NCBI RefSeq assembly: GCF_000612445.1
Contig: NZ_BALC01000004.1
Location: 124,001-188,000 of the forward strand
DNA from: Liquorilactobacillus sucicola DSM 21376 = JCM 15457
GTDB taxonomy: Bacteria > Bacillota > Bacilli > Lactobacillales > Lactobacillaceae
Direction of reading: 5' to 3'
Length of the DNA stretch: 64,000 nt
The translations under genes and the position numbers were made by a program. Under the pieces are notes generated by a model. It was not told where the DNA came from. It searched no databases and saw only the letters and a list, made by a program, of their open reading frames with translations. Of the stretch, positions 1 to 10,200 are shown in pieces; the first letter of the stretch is position 1; each line of letters starts with the position of its first letter.

Positions 1-89
1 TTGTAGTAATCTGAGTGCCCTTTATTCTAAAGGATGAGAGAAAAAGCAAGATAATGAATAAAGTGATAGTATTCCGGAAAAGAGTTTAT

Positions 90-95
90 TATAAT
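90..95 (+). promoter_or_regulatory. Possible -10 element upstream of prs
   Basis: A perfect TATAAT lies 33 bases before the prs start codon. The region about 17 bases upstream (67-72, TAGTAT) is a poor -35 match, so this is only a likely -10 hexamer. Confidence 0.35.
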
Positions 96-127
96 AATTA
101 AGAAGACATTCTAAATTGGAGGCAGTT

Positions 128-1102
128 ATGAGCGAAAAACAGGCAGAAGCATCTTTGAAGTTGTTTGCTTTGAATTCTAATCAGGAATTGGCAGATAAAG
201 TTGCACAGGAACTCGGAGTTTCCTTGAGTAAAGCGTCAGTCAATCATTTTAGTGATGGTGAGATCCAAATCAGCATTAACGAAAGTATTCGTGGGGATGA
301 TGTATTTGTCATCCAGTCAATTTCCGATCCAGTCAATGAAAACTTTATGGAATTGATGATTATGATAGATGCTTTACGTCGTTCAAGTGCAGGCACGATA
401 AATCTGGTGATTCCATATTACGGCTATGCGCGTGCAGACAGAAAGGCACGTCCACGTGAACCCATTACCGCCAAATTGATTGCTAATTTTTTGGAACTTG
501 TGGGTGCGGACCGTGTTGTGACGATGGATCTGCATGCTGGTCAACTGCAAGGATTTTTCAATATTCCAGTAGATCATCTGCTTGCAATTTTTGTTCAGGC
601 TGAATATTTTGTTAAGAAAGGTATTACAAATGATGTGGTCATAGTTGCGCCAGACCATAATGGTGTGAAAATTGCACGCAATTTAGCAACGCTTTTGAAG
701 GCTCCGCTTGCAATCGTTGATAAAAGAGAAGGTAGATCAAACCACGGCAATGAGGATCTGACAATCATCGGTGATGTGAAGGGCAGACGCTGCATTGTTT
801 TTGATGATTTGATTGATACTGGGGAAAAAATGATCGATGCCGTTCGTTCATTGAAAAATGCAGGAGCAACTGATGTTTATGCCTGTGCCACGCATCCAAT
901 TTTTTCTAAGGGTGCTGTTGAACAATTGCAAAATTCTGCTTATACAGAAATCGTTGTTACTGATACGATTGAGGTTCCTAAGTCAAAGAAAATTGCTAAG
1001 CTAAAAGTTTTGTCTGTTGCACCAACCTTTGCGAAGGCTATTGATTTGATTTTCAATAATCGTTCAGTTGATGCATTGTTTAATAAAAAACACACTGTTT
1101 AG
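128..1102 (+). CDS. prs: Ribose-phosphate pyrophosphokinase (PRPP synthetase, class I)
   Basis: Makes PRPP from ribose 5-phosphate and ATP in the cytosol, feeding purine, pyrimidine, histidine and NAD synthesis. The protein reads as a class I enzyme of about 324 residues: IPYYGYARADRK with the flexible-loop RPREPITAK, the VTMDLHAGQLQGFF segment, and the PRPP-binding loop FDDLIDTG. The loop is slightly divergent from the usual DDMIDTAGT, as in the second PRPP synthetase copy of many lactobacilli, so this may be the Prs2-type paralogue. An upstream in-frame TTG at 116 overlaps the Shine-Dalgarno GGAGG (118-122); the ATG at 128 has correct spacing and was chosen. A terminator hairpin follows at 1157-1205, so it appears monocistronic. 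Confidence 0.93.
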   Translation: MSEKQAEASLKLFALNSNQELADKVAQELGVSLSKASVNHFSDGEIQISINESIRGDDVFVIQSISDPVNENFMELMIMIDALRRSSAGTINLVIPYYGYARADRKARPREPITAKLIANFLELVGADRVVTMDLHAGQLQGFFNIPVDHLLAIFVQAEYFVKKGITNDVVIVAPDHNGVKIARNLATLLKAPLAIVDKREGRSNHGNEDLTIIGDVKGRRCIVFDDLIDTGEKMIDAVRSLKNAGATDVYACATHPIFSKGAVEQLQNSAYTEIVVTDTIEVPKSKKIAKLKVLSVAPTFAKAIDLIFNNRSVDALFNKKHTV

Positions 1103-1156
1103 TTGGATAGAGTGAATTATCTTTCTATGTTAACCATAAAGCAGTTATAAATTTAG

Positions 1157-1205
1157 AAAAGGATGCCAGTACGTCGAATTTCACGATGTGGGGCATCTTT
1201 TTTAG
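1157..1205 (+). terminator. Rho-independent terminator after prs
   Basis: Inverted repeat GATGCC/GGCATC with a long loop, preceded by AAAA and followed by a run of T. Confidence 0.6.
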
Positions 1206-1281
1206 AGCAGAGAATTTGAATTGGGGATGCCGTTTGTTGATAATATAAGATGATTTTATAAGGGAAAGAGGTCATCACAGC

Positions 1282-1935
1282 ATGTTAGATTATCAACAGC
1301 AAGAAAAATGGGAGTTTATTCCATCAGCGTGGCAATCACCGATTGATATTGAGACAAAACAAGTCGAACAAAAAAATATTAATCAAACACCATTAGTTTT
1401 TTTGACAGATTATGTTTTTGAAAGTGTGATCAGTAAGGGCAATAATTTACAATTTAATGGCAGAGGCAGAATGAAACTGAAAGGAAACGAATTTGAATTT
1501 CAGCAGCTGCATTTCCATATTCCTGCTGAACATATCTTAGACGGGAAAGTTTATCCAATGGAATGGCACTTCGTTCATCAAAATAATATCGGACAGCCAT
1601 TAGTTGTTGCTCTTTTTGTCGAGTTAGGGCAAGACAACTCTATTCTACAGCCTTTTTATGAGAAGGATAACCTGAGAGATGGAGAGAAGCAGGCGTTTGA
1701 ATATCGTCTGCCGATGAATAAGCTGATTACGGAGAATAAACAAAATGCTTATAATTATTTGGGCTCACTGACAACTCCACCATTGAGTCGGGGGGTCGAA
1801 TGGTGGGTCTTGCAGCAACCGTTAGTCGTTTCTATAATGCAGCTGAAAGCTTTGCAAGAAAGCTTTAATGGCAACGCGCGCGAAACACAAAGAAAGTCGG
1901 GTCGAAAGATCATTCTATATAGGTCAGAATTTTAA
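1282..1935 (+). CDS. cah: Alpha-class carbonic anhydrase
   Basis: Zinc enzyme that interconverts CO2 and bicarbonate, supplying bicarbonate for carboxylations. The 217 residues carry the alpha-class signature: three zinc histidines at H77, H79 (LHFHIPAEH) and H96 (MEWHFVH), and the C-terminal GSLTTPPLSRGVEW block that forms the CO2 pocket. No signal peptide is visible, unlike most bacterial alpha-class enzymes, which are periplasmic or secreted, so this one should be cytosolic. It stands alone between terminators or intergenic gaps, with start ATG 1282 behind AGGGAAAGAGG. Confidence 0.9.
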   Translation: MLDYQQQEKWEFIPSAWQSPIDIETKQVEQKNINQTPLVFLTDYVFESVISKGNNLQFNGRGRMKLKGNEFEFQQLHFHIPAEHILDGKVYPMEWHFVHQNNIGQPLVVALFVELGQDNSILQPFYEKDNLRDGEKQAFEYRLPMNKLITENKQNAYNYLGSLTTPPLSRGVEWWVLQQPLVVSIMQLKALQESFNGNARETQRKSGRKIILYRSEF

Positions 1936-2028
1936 CTGCTGACATATGTAAGTGTGTGATAATATGGGAATATGAGAAATTGGAACGTTTGGATTTTAAA
2001 ATGATGAGAGTAGGGAGCGAAGAGCTAT

Positions 2029-3345
2029 ATGGAAAGAGATATCACGATGAATGATCTGGCGTCTTTTAGAACAGAGTTGGAGGACACGCCTTCAGCTAAA
2101 GTTATTGCACGAGCAGTTCAAAAAAATGGAGTAAACGCTGCAAGCGAAAATTATGTTGCCAAACGAAATCTAAATCGAGTTTTTTCGCTTGATTTGGAGA
2201 CCGGAAAGGTCACTAACCAAAAAAGAAGTGGACGCTGTTGGCTTTTCGCGACTCTCAATACACTAAGACACGAGTTCGCCAAAAAGTATAACGTGAAGGA
2301 TTTTCAGTTTTCACAGAATTATAACTCATTTTATGATCGACTTGAAAAGGCAAATAAGTTCTATGAGACAGTGATTGAAACAGCAGAACTGCCGTTTACA
2401 GAGCGCCATGTTGAGTATCTTTTTGCTGGTCCCGACAGCGATGGCGGTCAATGGGCTAACGCGGCAGCTTTGATTGCCAAATATGGTGTGGTTCCACAGG
2501 CTGTTATGCCGGAGACCTACAATAGTGAAAATACAAATGAGTTCAGTGAAACTTTAACTTTAAAATTACGTAAAGACGGTTTGGCCTTACGCAAGTTAAT
2601 TAGTAAGGGTGCAACAGAGATAGAAGTAAATAAAGTTAAGAAAGAATATCTCAACCAAGTTTATCGCATGCTGGTTTATGTTTTTGGTGAACCACCAGTT
2701 GAATTTGATTTTGAATATCAAGATGATAAAAAAGATTATCATCTTGATCGTAACCTAACACCCCAAAAATTTTATGGAAAATATGTTGCACGTCAGTGGA
2801 GTGATTATGTTTGTTTAACGAATGCACCTGATCATGAATTGGATCAGCTTTACGGGCTGGATAGTCAGGATTACATTTTTAACGGGCAAAAGATTGCACT
2901 TGTGAACACAGATATTCAGGCTTTAAAGAAGGCAGCAATCGCACAAATGAAAGATGGTGAAACAGTCTGGTTTGGCAATGATGTCTTAAAGGATATGGAT
3001 CGTAAACAGGGCATTTTGGATACGGAATTTTACAAAAAAGACGATTTGTTCAGTATTGATTTGAAGTTGTCTAAGGCAGATCGGCTGCGAACACATGAAG
3101 GCAGCGTTTCGCATGCAATGACACTGACTGGTGTAGATATTGTAGACGGAAATTCAACTAAATGGAAGGTTGAAAACAGTTGGGGCGAGAAAAATGGAGC
3201 TAAAGGGTATTTTATCATGAGTGATGCTTGGTTTGATGATTACGTTTATGAAGTGATCGTTAATAAGAGGTATCTGGGAAGCGAGCAAGAAAAAATCTTG
3301 ACAAAAGAAAAAATTATGTTGGAACCATGGGATTCGCTGGCCTAG
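2029..3345 (+). CDS. pepC: Aminopeptidase C (cysteine aminopeptidase, C1B/bleomycin hydrolase family)
   Basis: Cytosolic thiol aminopeptidase that trims N-terminal residues from peptides imported by the Opp system. The papain-type triad is visible: Cys70 in SGRCWLFAT, His362 in SHAMTLTG and Asn383 in VENSWGEKNG. Total length (438 residues) is normal for PepC hexamers. Two starts are possible: ATG 2029 behind AGGGAG, or ATG 2047 behind GGAAAGAG; both have usable spacing and the longer one is given. A strong terminator follows at 3395-3437. Confidence 0.93.
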   Translation: MERDITMNDLASFRTELEDTPSAKVIARAVQKNGVNAASENYVAKRNLNRVFSLDLETGKVTNQKRSGRCWLFATLNTLRHEFAKKYNVKDFQFSQNYNSFYDRLEKANKFYETVIETAELPFTERHVEYLFAGPDSDGGQWANAAALIAKYGVVPQAVMPETYNSENTNEFSETLTLKLRKDGLALRKLISKGATEIEVNKVKKEYLNQVYRMLVYVFGEPPVEFDFEYQDDKKDYHLDRNLTPQKFYGKYVARQWSDYVCLTNAPDHELDQLYGLDSQDYIFNGQKIALVNTDIQALKKAAIAQMKDGETVWFGNDVLKDMDRKQGILDTEFYKKDDLFSIDLKLSKADRLRTHEGSVSHAMTLTGVDIVDGNSTKWKVENSWGEKNGAKGYFIMSDAWFDDYVYEVIVNKRYLGSEQEKILTKEKIMLEPWDSLA

Positions 3346-3394
3346 TGTCTAAGATTTTTTCAAAAGGTTAATAGTACGCGGTATGCAACTAGCG

Positions 3395-3437
3395 AGGACT
3401 GGGTCAAAAGTAAAATCTTGATCTAGTCCTATTTTTT
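3395..3437 (+). terminator. Rho-independent terminator after pepC
   Basis: A 13-bp stem (with G-U pairs) starting AGGACTGGGTCAA, then a T-rich tail. The sequence belongs to the same family as hairpins at 16514-16560 and 36946-36983. Confidence 0.75.
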
Positions 3438-3699
3438 CTTCTGTAACGAGTTTAGGCCCAACGTTTTCCATCCAACTTCGGATTAGTGTTCAGGCTTGGC
3501 TGATTTATGTAAGAGCCACTTTTTCCGCTTGAGGGCGGATCTCTGATAGTTAGATCTATAATTAGTAAATAATGATCAGAGACTGACAATTATGGTTGTA
3601 TCTCCTGGCTTTTTTCGGATGTTTAAGGGGTGATTTTTCTGATCTTGGTCATAAGATGGTAAAATAACAGGTAGGAAAAGAAAGCTGGGAGGAAATAAT
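3438..3699 (+). promoter_or_regulatory. rexB upstream region with possible promoter
   Basis: Rest of the 354-base gap between pepC and rexB. No ORF or RNA gene is seen. A TGG-TAAAAT extended -10 at 3660-3665 and the ribosome site GGGAGGA just before ATG 3700 are the only recognisable signals; the -35 is not clear. Confidence 0.3.
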
Positions 3700-6600
3700 A
3701 TGAGTCTAGGGTTCATTTTAGGCAAAGCTTCGCGGGATCATCAAGAGGAGCTAGTAAGAGAAATTGCAGAATTAAAGAAAAAAGATCCGCGGGGAAACTT
3801 TTTCTATCTGGTTCCTAATCATATTAAATTTGCATCAGAAGTCAGAGCTTTAAAAATTTTGCAATCTTTGGAACAGCCAGAAGAACCGCTTTTCGCTCAG
3901 ACTGATGTCCAAGTTTTTTCTTTCACACGTCTGGCATGGTTTTTTCTTAAAAACACTGCCTTTTATCAGATTCCTCGCTTGTCTCAAGCGGGATTGAATA
4001 TGATAGTTCAGAATATCCTGCAGCAGCATCAAGATGAACTGACAGTCTTCAAGGGCGAACAGACTCAGATTGGTTTTGTAAGTCAGCTAGTCAGCCAATT
4101 ATCAGAACTTCGTGCTGGGTGTGTTGCAAGCGATGATTTAGCGACTATTACCGCTTCGTTAGAGAAGGCTGGGGACACTGCAGCTGATTTGCGGGCCAAG
4201 GCCCATGATTTACGAATCATTTATCAGGCGTTTGAACAAGCCACTCTAGGAAAATACAACGAAAGTGCTGATCTTTTGGATGAAATGAGCCGTTACTTGG
4301 CAAAACAGGATTTGAGTCATTGTTATTTCTTCATTGCAGGTTTTTCACAGTTGACAGCGGGTGAACGACGTCTGGTAGAAACTCTTATTCGATATGCACA
4401 GCATGTACGAATTGCATTGGTTTTGGATAAACCTTATAGCAATCAGCAACCAGAACTTCATGACCTTTTTTATCGTTCTGGTAAATTATATTTTGAATTG
4501 TATCAAGGGGCAAGAAAGGCCAAAATTCCAGTTTTAGTGGATAAGTACGCATCAAAAATGCGAATTCAAAATGAAAGCTTACTGGCTTTGGAAGACTATT
4601 GGATTGAGACAACTAAGATGACACCAATGAAAGCACAGCGAATTTCAGATAAACAAGGTTTGCAAATTATTCAAGCTTCTAACCGTTTTGTTGAAATCCG
4701 AGAGGTGGCGACACGGATTAGGCAGCTAATCGCCGCGGGTTATCACTATTGCGATTTTATAATAATGACTCGGCATCTAGATCTTTACCAAAATATCATT
4801 CACCCAGTATTTGAACAATTTGATATTCCAACTTTTGTGGATCTGCAAAAGAAAATGAATGATCATCCGTTTGTTGAACTGATAAATGCACTGTTTGCAA
4901 TCAAAAAACGCTACTATCGTTATGATGATATGATGAGGCTGTTAAAAACAGAACTGCTTATTCCGCAGGTAAACGGCAAGCCTATGGCTATTGAATCATT
5001 TAGAAAAGCACTTGATCTAACGGAAAATATGATACTTAAATACGGCTTTGAAGGTAACCGCTGGCTTCAAGATGATGATTGGACCTATTACCGTTTTATG
5101 GACACGGATACAGGGATAAAAACCGATGAAGAACGAGATAAAACGCAAAAAGTTAATTTGGTACGGCATTTTGTAAAAGAAAAGATTGCGCCATTTTTCA
5201 AAAAACTTGATAATGCCAAAAATGGTCGTGAAGCAGCGACATTATTGTTCAACTTTTTAAACGCACAGCAGGTCCCGCAACGTTTACTTGAATGGCGTGA
5301 TGTCGAATTGGAGAAAGGCAATATTGAGGCTGCTGCACGTCCTGAGCAAACATGGGATACTTTTTGTCAATTATTGGATGAATATGTTTTGGCACTTGGT
5401 GATTTTGATTTTGACAGCGAAAATTTTCTAGAACTTCTGCAAAGTGGTTTTGAAGGTTCTGAGTATAGTCAGGTGCCTTCCACACTTGATCAAGTAATCA
5501 TTTCAGAATCAGGAATGGTTCAAATGAATGACCGCAAAGTAACATTTATGATCGGTTCAACAGATATGGTGATGCCGGATAATATTACACAAAAAAGTCT
5601 TCTGTCAGATGAAGATCGGAAAAAAATGGAGCCTTTTTTGCAGGACGGACAATACTTGGCTGAAACCACCGATCATCAAATGGCAGCTGAGGTATATCTT
5701 AATTATCTTGCATTCATGAGTAGCAGTGAGAGGTTGTATCTGTCATATCCGAGCAGTAGTGAGGAGCAAGTGGGCATTAAACCATCTAGGTATCTGGAAC
5801 ACATTCAACAACAGTTTGGTTTGAAAGTCAAAAGGGTTGCTACAGAACCATTGCTTGCAGACACTCCGCATCAAATAACAAGCCATTTTATAGGTACTAA
5901 GCGAACGACGCTGACTCAGCTTCTGAATATTAGTAGGCAGGCACATGCCGCGAAAAATACGCTGCCGGTTTTTTGGCATTACATATACAGATTGCTGCAG
6001 CGAGATGCTCAGTTCAGGCCACTCACGCAAAAACTGTTTGCGAGTCTCGTGTATAAAAACATTCCAGAAAGGCTGCAACCGGAAATTATAGAGCAATTGT
6101 ATGGAAAAACGATCAGTACTTCGGTTTCGAAGATGGAAGAATTTTATGCAAATCAATATGCCTACTTTTTGAAATATGGATTACGGCTACAAGAGCGCGA
6201 TGTTTTTGAATTATCAGCCGCTAATACGGGCGAGTTTTTTCATCTGGCACTTGATTCGCTGATGAAGGCGATTGCTCAGACTGGAAAAACAATCGCAGAG
6301 ACCTCGCGGAACGAACTTAATCAACTGTTGCACAAAATTTTGCTGCAAATCAGAGAATTACCGCAGTTTCAGATTTTAAGCAGCTCCAATAGAATGGACT
6401 ATCTCAGTAGACAGTTGCTTGCAACTGTCCAGCAGATTGGGTGGTCGATCCACCAACAGTCACAGCGTACAGGAATGCGTCCATTGAAGACTGAAGTTTT
6501 GTTTGGACATGTCGGTGCGCAAGACGGTTTACGACCATTGACATTTGAATTACCGCATGGGAAAAAAGTCAATGTCCGCGGAAAAATCGATCGGATTGAC

Positions 6601-7287
6601 CATATGCATGCGGCAGGTAAAAATTACTTAGGAATAGTCGACTACAAATCAAGTGAGCACGTCTTTGATTTCAGAGACGCTTACTATGGCCTTGCTCTTC
6701 AAATGCTGACATATTTAAACGCGGTGATGAAAAATTTAGATCTGCTTGCAGCGGGCACCGTTCAGGATAATGTGCAACCGGCGGGGGCACTGTATATGCA
6801 TTTGTACAATCCTAAGCTTAAGCTCAAAGAAGCAGTTAAGAAACCGCTCGATGAAGTGTTGCTGAAGAAAAACAAGTATGATGGACTTTTGGTTGCTGAT
6901 CCGCTAATGCTTGAGGAATTGGATCAAGAGTTGAATGAGAAAGGAAACGGTGAATCGACAGTCTATCCTTTCAGACGCAACAAGGATGGTTCGTTTAAGT
7001 CTAGAAAGCATCAACTGGTTACTTATGAGGAGTTGCTGCTCCTTTTGGAACACAATGAAGAATTAATCAGACAAGCTGCAAATCAGATTTTTGCGGGAGA
7101 GAATGCTTTGAACCCAGTGCTTTGGCCAAATGGGCGTTCAGCGCTGCAATATTCACCCTTTAAGCCAATTTTTCAATTTGATGCACTACTACCGGAAAAT
7201 AATTATCATCGTTTAGAACCAATGACGCCGTTAGAAATTTTGACGACTCTAAAAGAGCAGAGAGGAGCTGAAATAAGTGACAAATAA
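3700..7287 (+). CDS. rexB: ATP-dependent nuclease subunit B (RexB/AddB)
   Basis: Partner of RexA in the dual-nuclease helicase that resects double-strand breaks for recombination and degrades linear foreign DNA. The C-terminal nuclease domain is clear: GIVDYKSS (D981-K983) followed by QMLTY, the QxxxY motif of RecB-family nucleases. The N-terminus (GFILGKASRDHQ) lacks a proper Walker A, and no cysteine cluster is seen after the nuclease motif, so the Fe-S clasp of Bacillus AddB is missing; both are typical of the lactic-acid-bacterial RexB form. Length 1195 residues is normal. Its end overlaps rexA by 11 bases, implying translational coupling. Confidence 0.93.
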   Translation: MSLGFILGKASRDHQEELVREIAELKKKDPRGNFFYLVPNHIKFASEVRALKILQSLEQPEEPLFAQTDVQVFSFTRLAWFFLKNTAFYQIPRLSQAGLNMIVQNILQQHQDELTVFKGEQTQIGFVSQLVSQLSELRAGCVASDDLATITASLEKAGDTAADLRAKAHDLRIIYQAFEQATLGKYNESADLLDEMSRYLAKQDLSHCYFFIAGFSQLTAGERRLVETLIRYAQHVRIALVLDKPYSNQQPELHDLFYRSGKLYFELYQGARKAKIPVLVDKYASKMRIQNESLLALEDYWIETTKMTPMKAQRISDKQGLQIIQASNRFVEIREVATRIRQLIAAGYHYCDFIIMTRHLDLYQNIIHPVFEQFDIPTFVDLQKKMNDHPFVELINALFAIKKRYYRYDDMMRLLKTELLIPQVNGKPMAIESFRKALDLTENMILKYGFEGNRWLQDDDWTYYRFMDTDTGIKTDEERDKTQKVNLVRHFVKEKIAPFFKKLDNAKNGREAATLLFNFLNAQQVPQRLLEWRDVELEKGNIEAAARPEQTWDTFCQLLDEYVLALGDFDFDSENFLELLQSGFEGSEYSQVPSTLDQVIISESGMVQMNDRKVTFMIGSTDMVMPDNITQKSLLSDEDRKKMEPFLQDGQYLAETTDHQMAAEVYLNYLAFMSSSERLYLSYPSSSEEQVGIKPSRYLEHIQQQFGLKVKRVATEPLLADTPHQITSHFIGTKRTTLTQLLNISRQAHAAKNTLPVFWHYIYRLLQRDAQFRPLTQKLFASLVYKNIPERLQPEIIEQLYGKTISTSVSKMEEFYANQYAYFLKYGLRLQERDVFELSAANTGEFFHLALDSLMKAIAQTGKTIAETSRNELNQLLHKILLQIRELPQFQILSSSNRMDYLSRQLLATVQQIGWSIHQQSQRTGMRPLKTEVLFGHVGAQDGLRPLTFELPHGKKVNVRGKIDRIDHMHAAGKNYLGIVDYKSSEHVFDFRDAYYGLALQMLTYLNAVMKNLDLLAAGTVQDNVQPAGALYMHLYNPKLKLKEAVKKPLDEVLLKKNKYDGLLVADPLMLEELDQELNEKGNGESTVYPFRRNKDGSFKSRKHQLVTYEELLLLLEHNEELIRQAANQIFAGENALNPVLWPNGRSALQYSPFKPIFQFDALLPENNYHRLEPMTPLEILTTLKEQRGAEISDK

Positions 7288-10200
7288 GATTAAGTATACC
7301 CCAGCTCAAAAAAAGGCAATCACCGAAACAGGTAAAAATATTTTAGTTTCAGCATCTGCTGGTTCAGGGAAAACAAGGGTATTAGTTGAGCGGGTAATTG
7401 AGCATCTGCACCGTGGAATCGGTGTTGATGAACTTTTAGTCGTGACCTTCACGGAAGCTGCAGCGAAGGAAATGCATGAACGTATCCAAACGACCTTACG
7501 TGCTGAAATCAATCACGGAGATCCCGCACAAAAGAAATGGTATGTGGAACAGCTTACTAAGCTCGGAACAGCGAATATAAGTACACTACATGCTTTCTGC
7601 TTAAGGGTTATCGAGCAGTATTATTATGTTATCAAACTTGACCCTTTGTTCCGCTTGTTGACAGATGAAACAGAACGTGAGTTACTGCTTGAAGATGTTT
7701 GGTCTGATTTACGCGAACGCCTTTACGGTGAAGATGATGTGCTTTTTGAACAACTGACGCAGAATTTTTCCAATGACCGCAGTGATGATGGATTAACAGA
7801 TTTAGTACTCAGAACTTTTGACTTTGCTAATGCGAAAGCTGATCCGAAGGCATGGTTAGAACATCTAGCAGACGAGTATATGGTTCAAAACAATGATCTG
7901 AGCACAAGCAGAGTTTACCTTGAAAAAGTTAGGCCACTAGCTGCTGCACGGTTGAGGCAAGCAAATAATGAATTGAAAATGGCGCAAAGGATTTCCGAAG
8001 ATGAGGGATTTGAAAAATTTACTGCTGAATTACGGAAAGATCAAACAAATATTCAGGTGATACTAGATGCATTGGATCAAAAGGAAAAATGGAATACAGT
8101 CAAAGAACTGATACAATCATTTAAATTGCAACGTGCTCCACGACTTAGTCAGTTGGAAGACGAGCAAAAGCAAGCAAAAGAAGAAATCATGCATTTGCGT
8201 GAACTAGCTAAAAAAGCTATCGCGGAACTTGCAGAGCGTTACTTTCCTTTGGGCGAGGCAGAAACAATGTCGGCCTTGAACCATGCGGAAGCTTTAATCC
8301 AAAAATTGAGTCAAGTTGTGACTGAGTTTATGGATGAATTTACCGCAGAGAAAAGGCGACGGCATATTTTAGATTTTAATGATCTTGAACACTTGACATT
8401 AGCGATTCTAACGCAAGATACAGTTGAGTCGAAACAAGTTTTGCATAGTCTGCAGAACAGGTATCATGAGATATTGATTGATGAGTACCAAGATACTAAT
8501 CAGTTGCAGGAGACAATTTTAACAACGATTGCTCAAAAAGATCCTGGGAACATGTTTATGGTGGGAGATGTTAAACAGTCGATTTATGGATTCAGACTGG
8601 CAGATCCAACGCTGTTTTTGAAGAAGTACCACGCATACGCTGCTGGAAATAATACTCAAGGACAGCGTATCATTTTGGCTGAAAACTTCCGTTCGATGAG
8701 TAGTGTGACGGATTTTACAAATTTGGTTTTTACGCAGCTGATGGATACAGAAGTTGGTGAGATGAACTATGATCAAAATGCCAAACTGATTTTTGGGGCT
8801 AAGTACTACCCTGAAGTAACACATAGGACAGAGATCTTGCTGTATGAAACAGAAGAAAAAGAAAAAACATCCAAAGAAGATGAAAAAGAGCCTTTTGATG
8901 AAAGTTTCACAGTGGATAGTGCGGCCCAAGGACAAGTTATCATGACGGGGCAGCGTATTAAGCAATTGATTGAACAAAAGACAGTTGTTTTTGATAGAAA
9001 AAATAGTGTTGAGCGAGAATTGCAATATCGCGATATTGTTCTCTTGGTTCCAACGCGCAGTAATAACTTGCTTATTACAGAAGAATTCAGGAAATTGGGG
9101 ATTCCAGTTTTTGTAAATGACGCGCAGAACTACTTTCAAACGATCGAGATTCAGATTATGCAGTCTTTTCTGAAAATAATCGATAATCCCTATCAGGATA
9201 TTCCGCTGGTCAGTGTGCTTCGCTCACCGTTAGTTGGGTTAAAGGAAAATCAATTAGCTTTTTTGCGGATCAATGATCGGACAGGAGATTATTATCAAGC
9301 GGTTTTGAAGTTTTATCAGAATTTTATGCCACAGAAGGCAAGTAATTTCGCGTTGGATTTGTATGAAAAAATTGCTAAGTTTTTAGATCAATTAGAACGT
9401 TTCAGAACGCTTGCACGGCAAAATGAATTGGCGGCGCTTATTTGGCAGATATATGACGAGACTGGTTTTTTGGACTATGTGGGCGGGATGCCAGGTGGAG
9501 CGCAAAGGCAGGCGAATCTGCATGCTTTATATGAACGTGCTAGTGCCTATGAGAAAACCAGTTTTAAGGGTCTTTTTCAATTTTTGCGTTTTGTTGACAA
9601 AATGCAGCAGAAAAAACGTGACCTGACAGAGGCAAATGCACAGACAAATGAAGATGCTGTTCAAGTAATGACAATACATGGTAGTAAAGGGTTAGAGTTT
9701 CCTCTAGTATTTTTAATGGATGCAACTCATCGTTTCAATGAGCGTTCCTTGATCAAGGATTATATTCTGGACGAGCAAGAGGGCGTTGGAATCACATGGA
9801 TGAATCCGCAAACGCGAGTCAAGATAGACACGCTGCCCAAGCTTGTTGCGCGGGATAATGGACAGAAAAAAATGGCAGCTGAGCAGATGAGACTCCTATA
9901 TGTAGCGTTAACGAGAGCTGAACAACGGTTGTACATTGTTGGTGCCTGCACTGATCAGCAGACGGTTATCGAAAAGTGGAAGCGGGCGTTTCAAAGCAAG
10001 GGAACTGTTTTGAATAGCCGATTACGGCAAGAAACTAAGGATTTTATGGATTGGATAGGAATGTGTCTTGTGCGACGGCAAGATTCCAGTGCTGAACTTG
10101 GAATTGACAAAACCCAGTCGCTGCCATTACTTGAAGAAAATTCAGCCGATTTTAGCATTTCTTTCTATAATAAAAAGAAGCTTGAAGAGACAGTACAGAC

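Noticed and set aside
8519-9139. 206-codon minus-strand open frame inside rexA
   Set aside because: Lies wholly within the well-supported RexA helicase frame, has no ribosome site and encodes a low-quality sequence.
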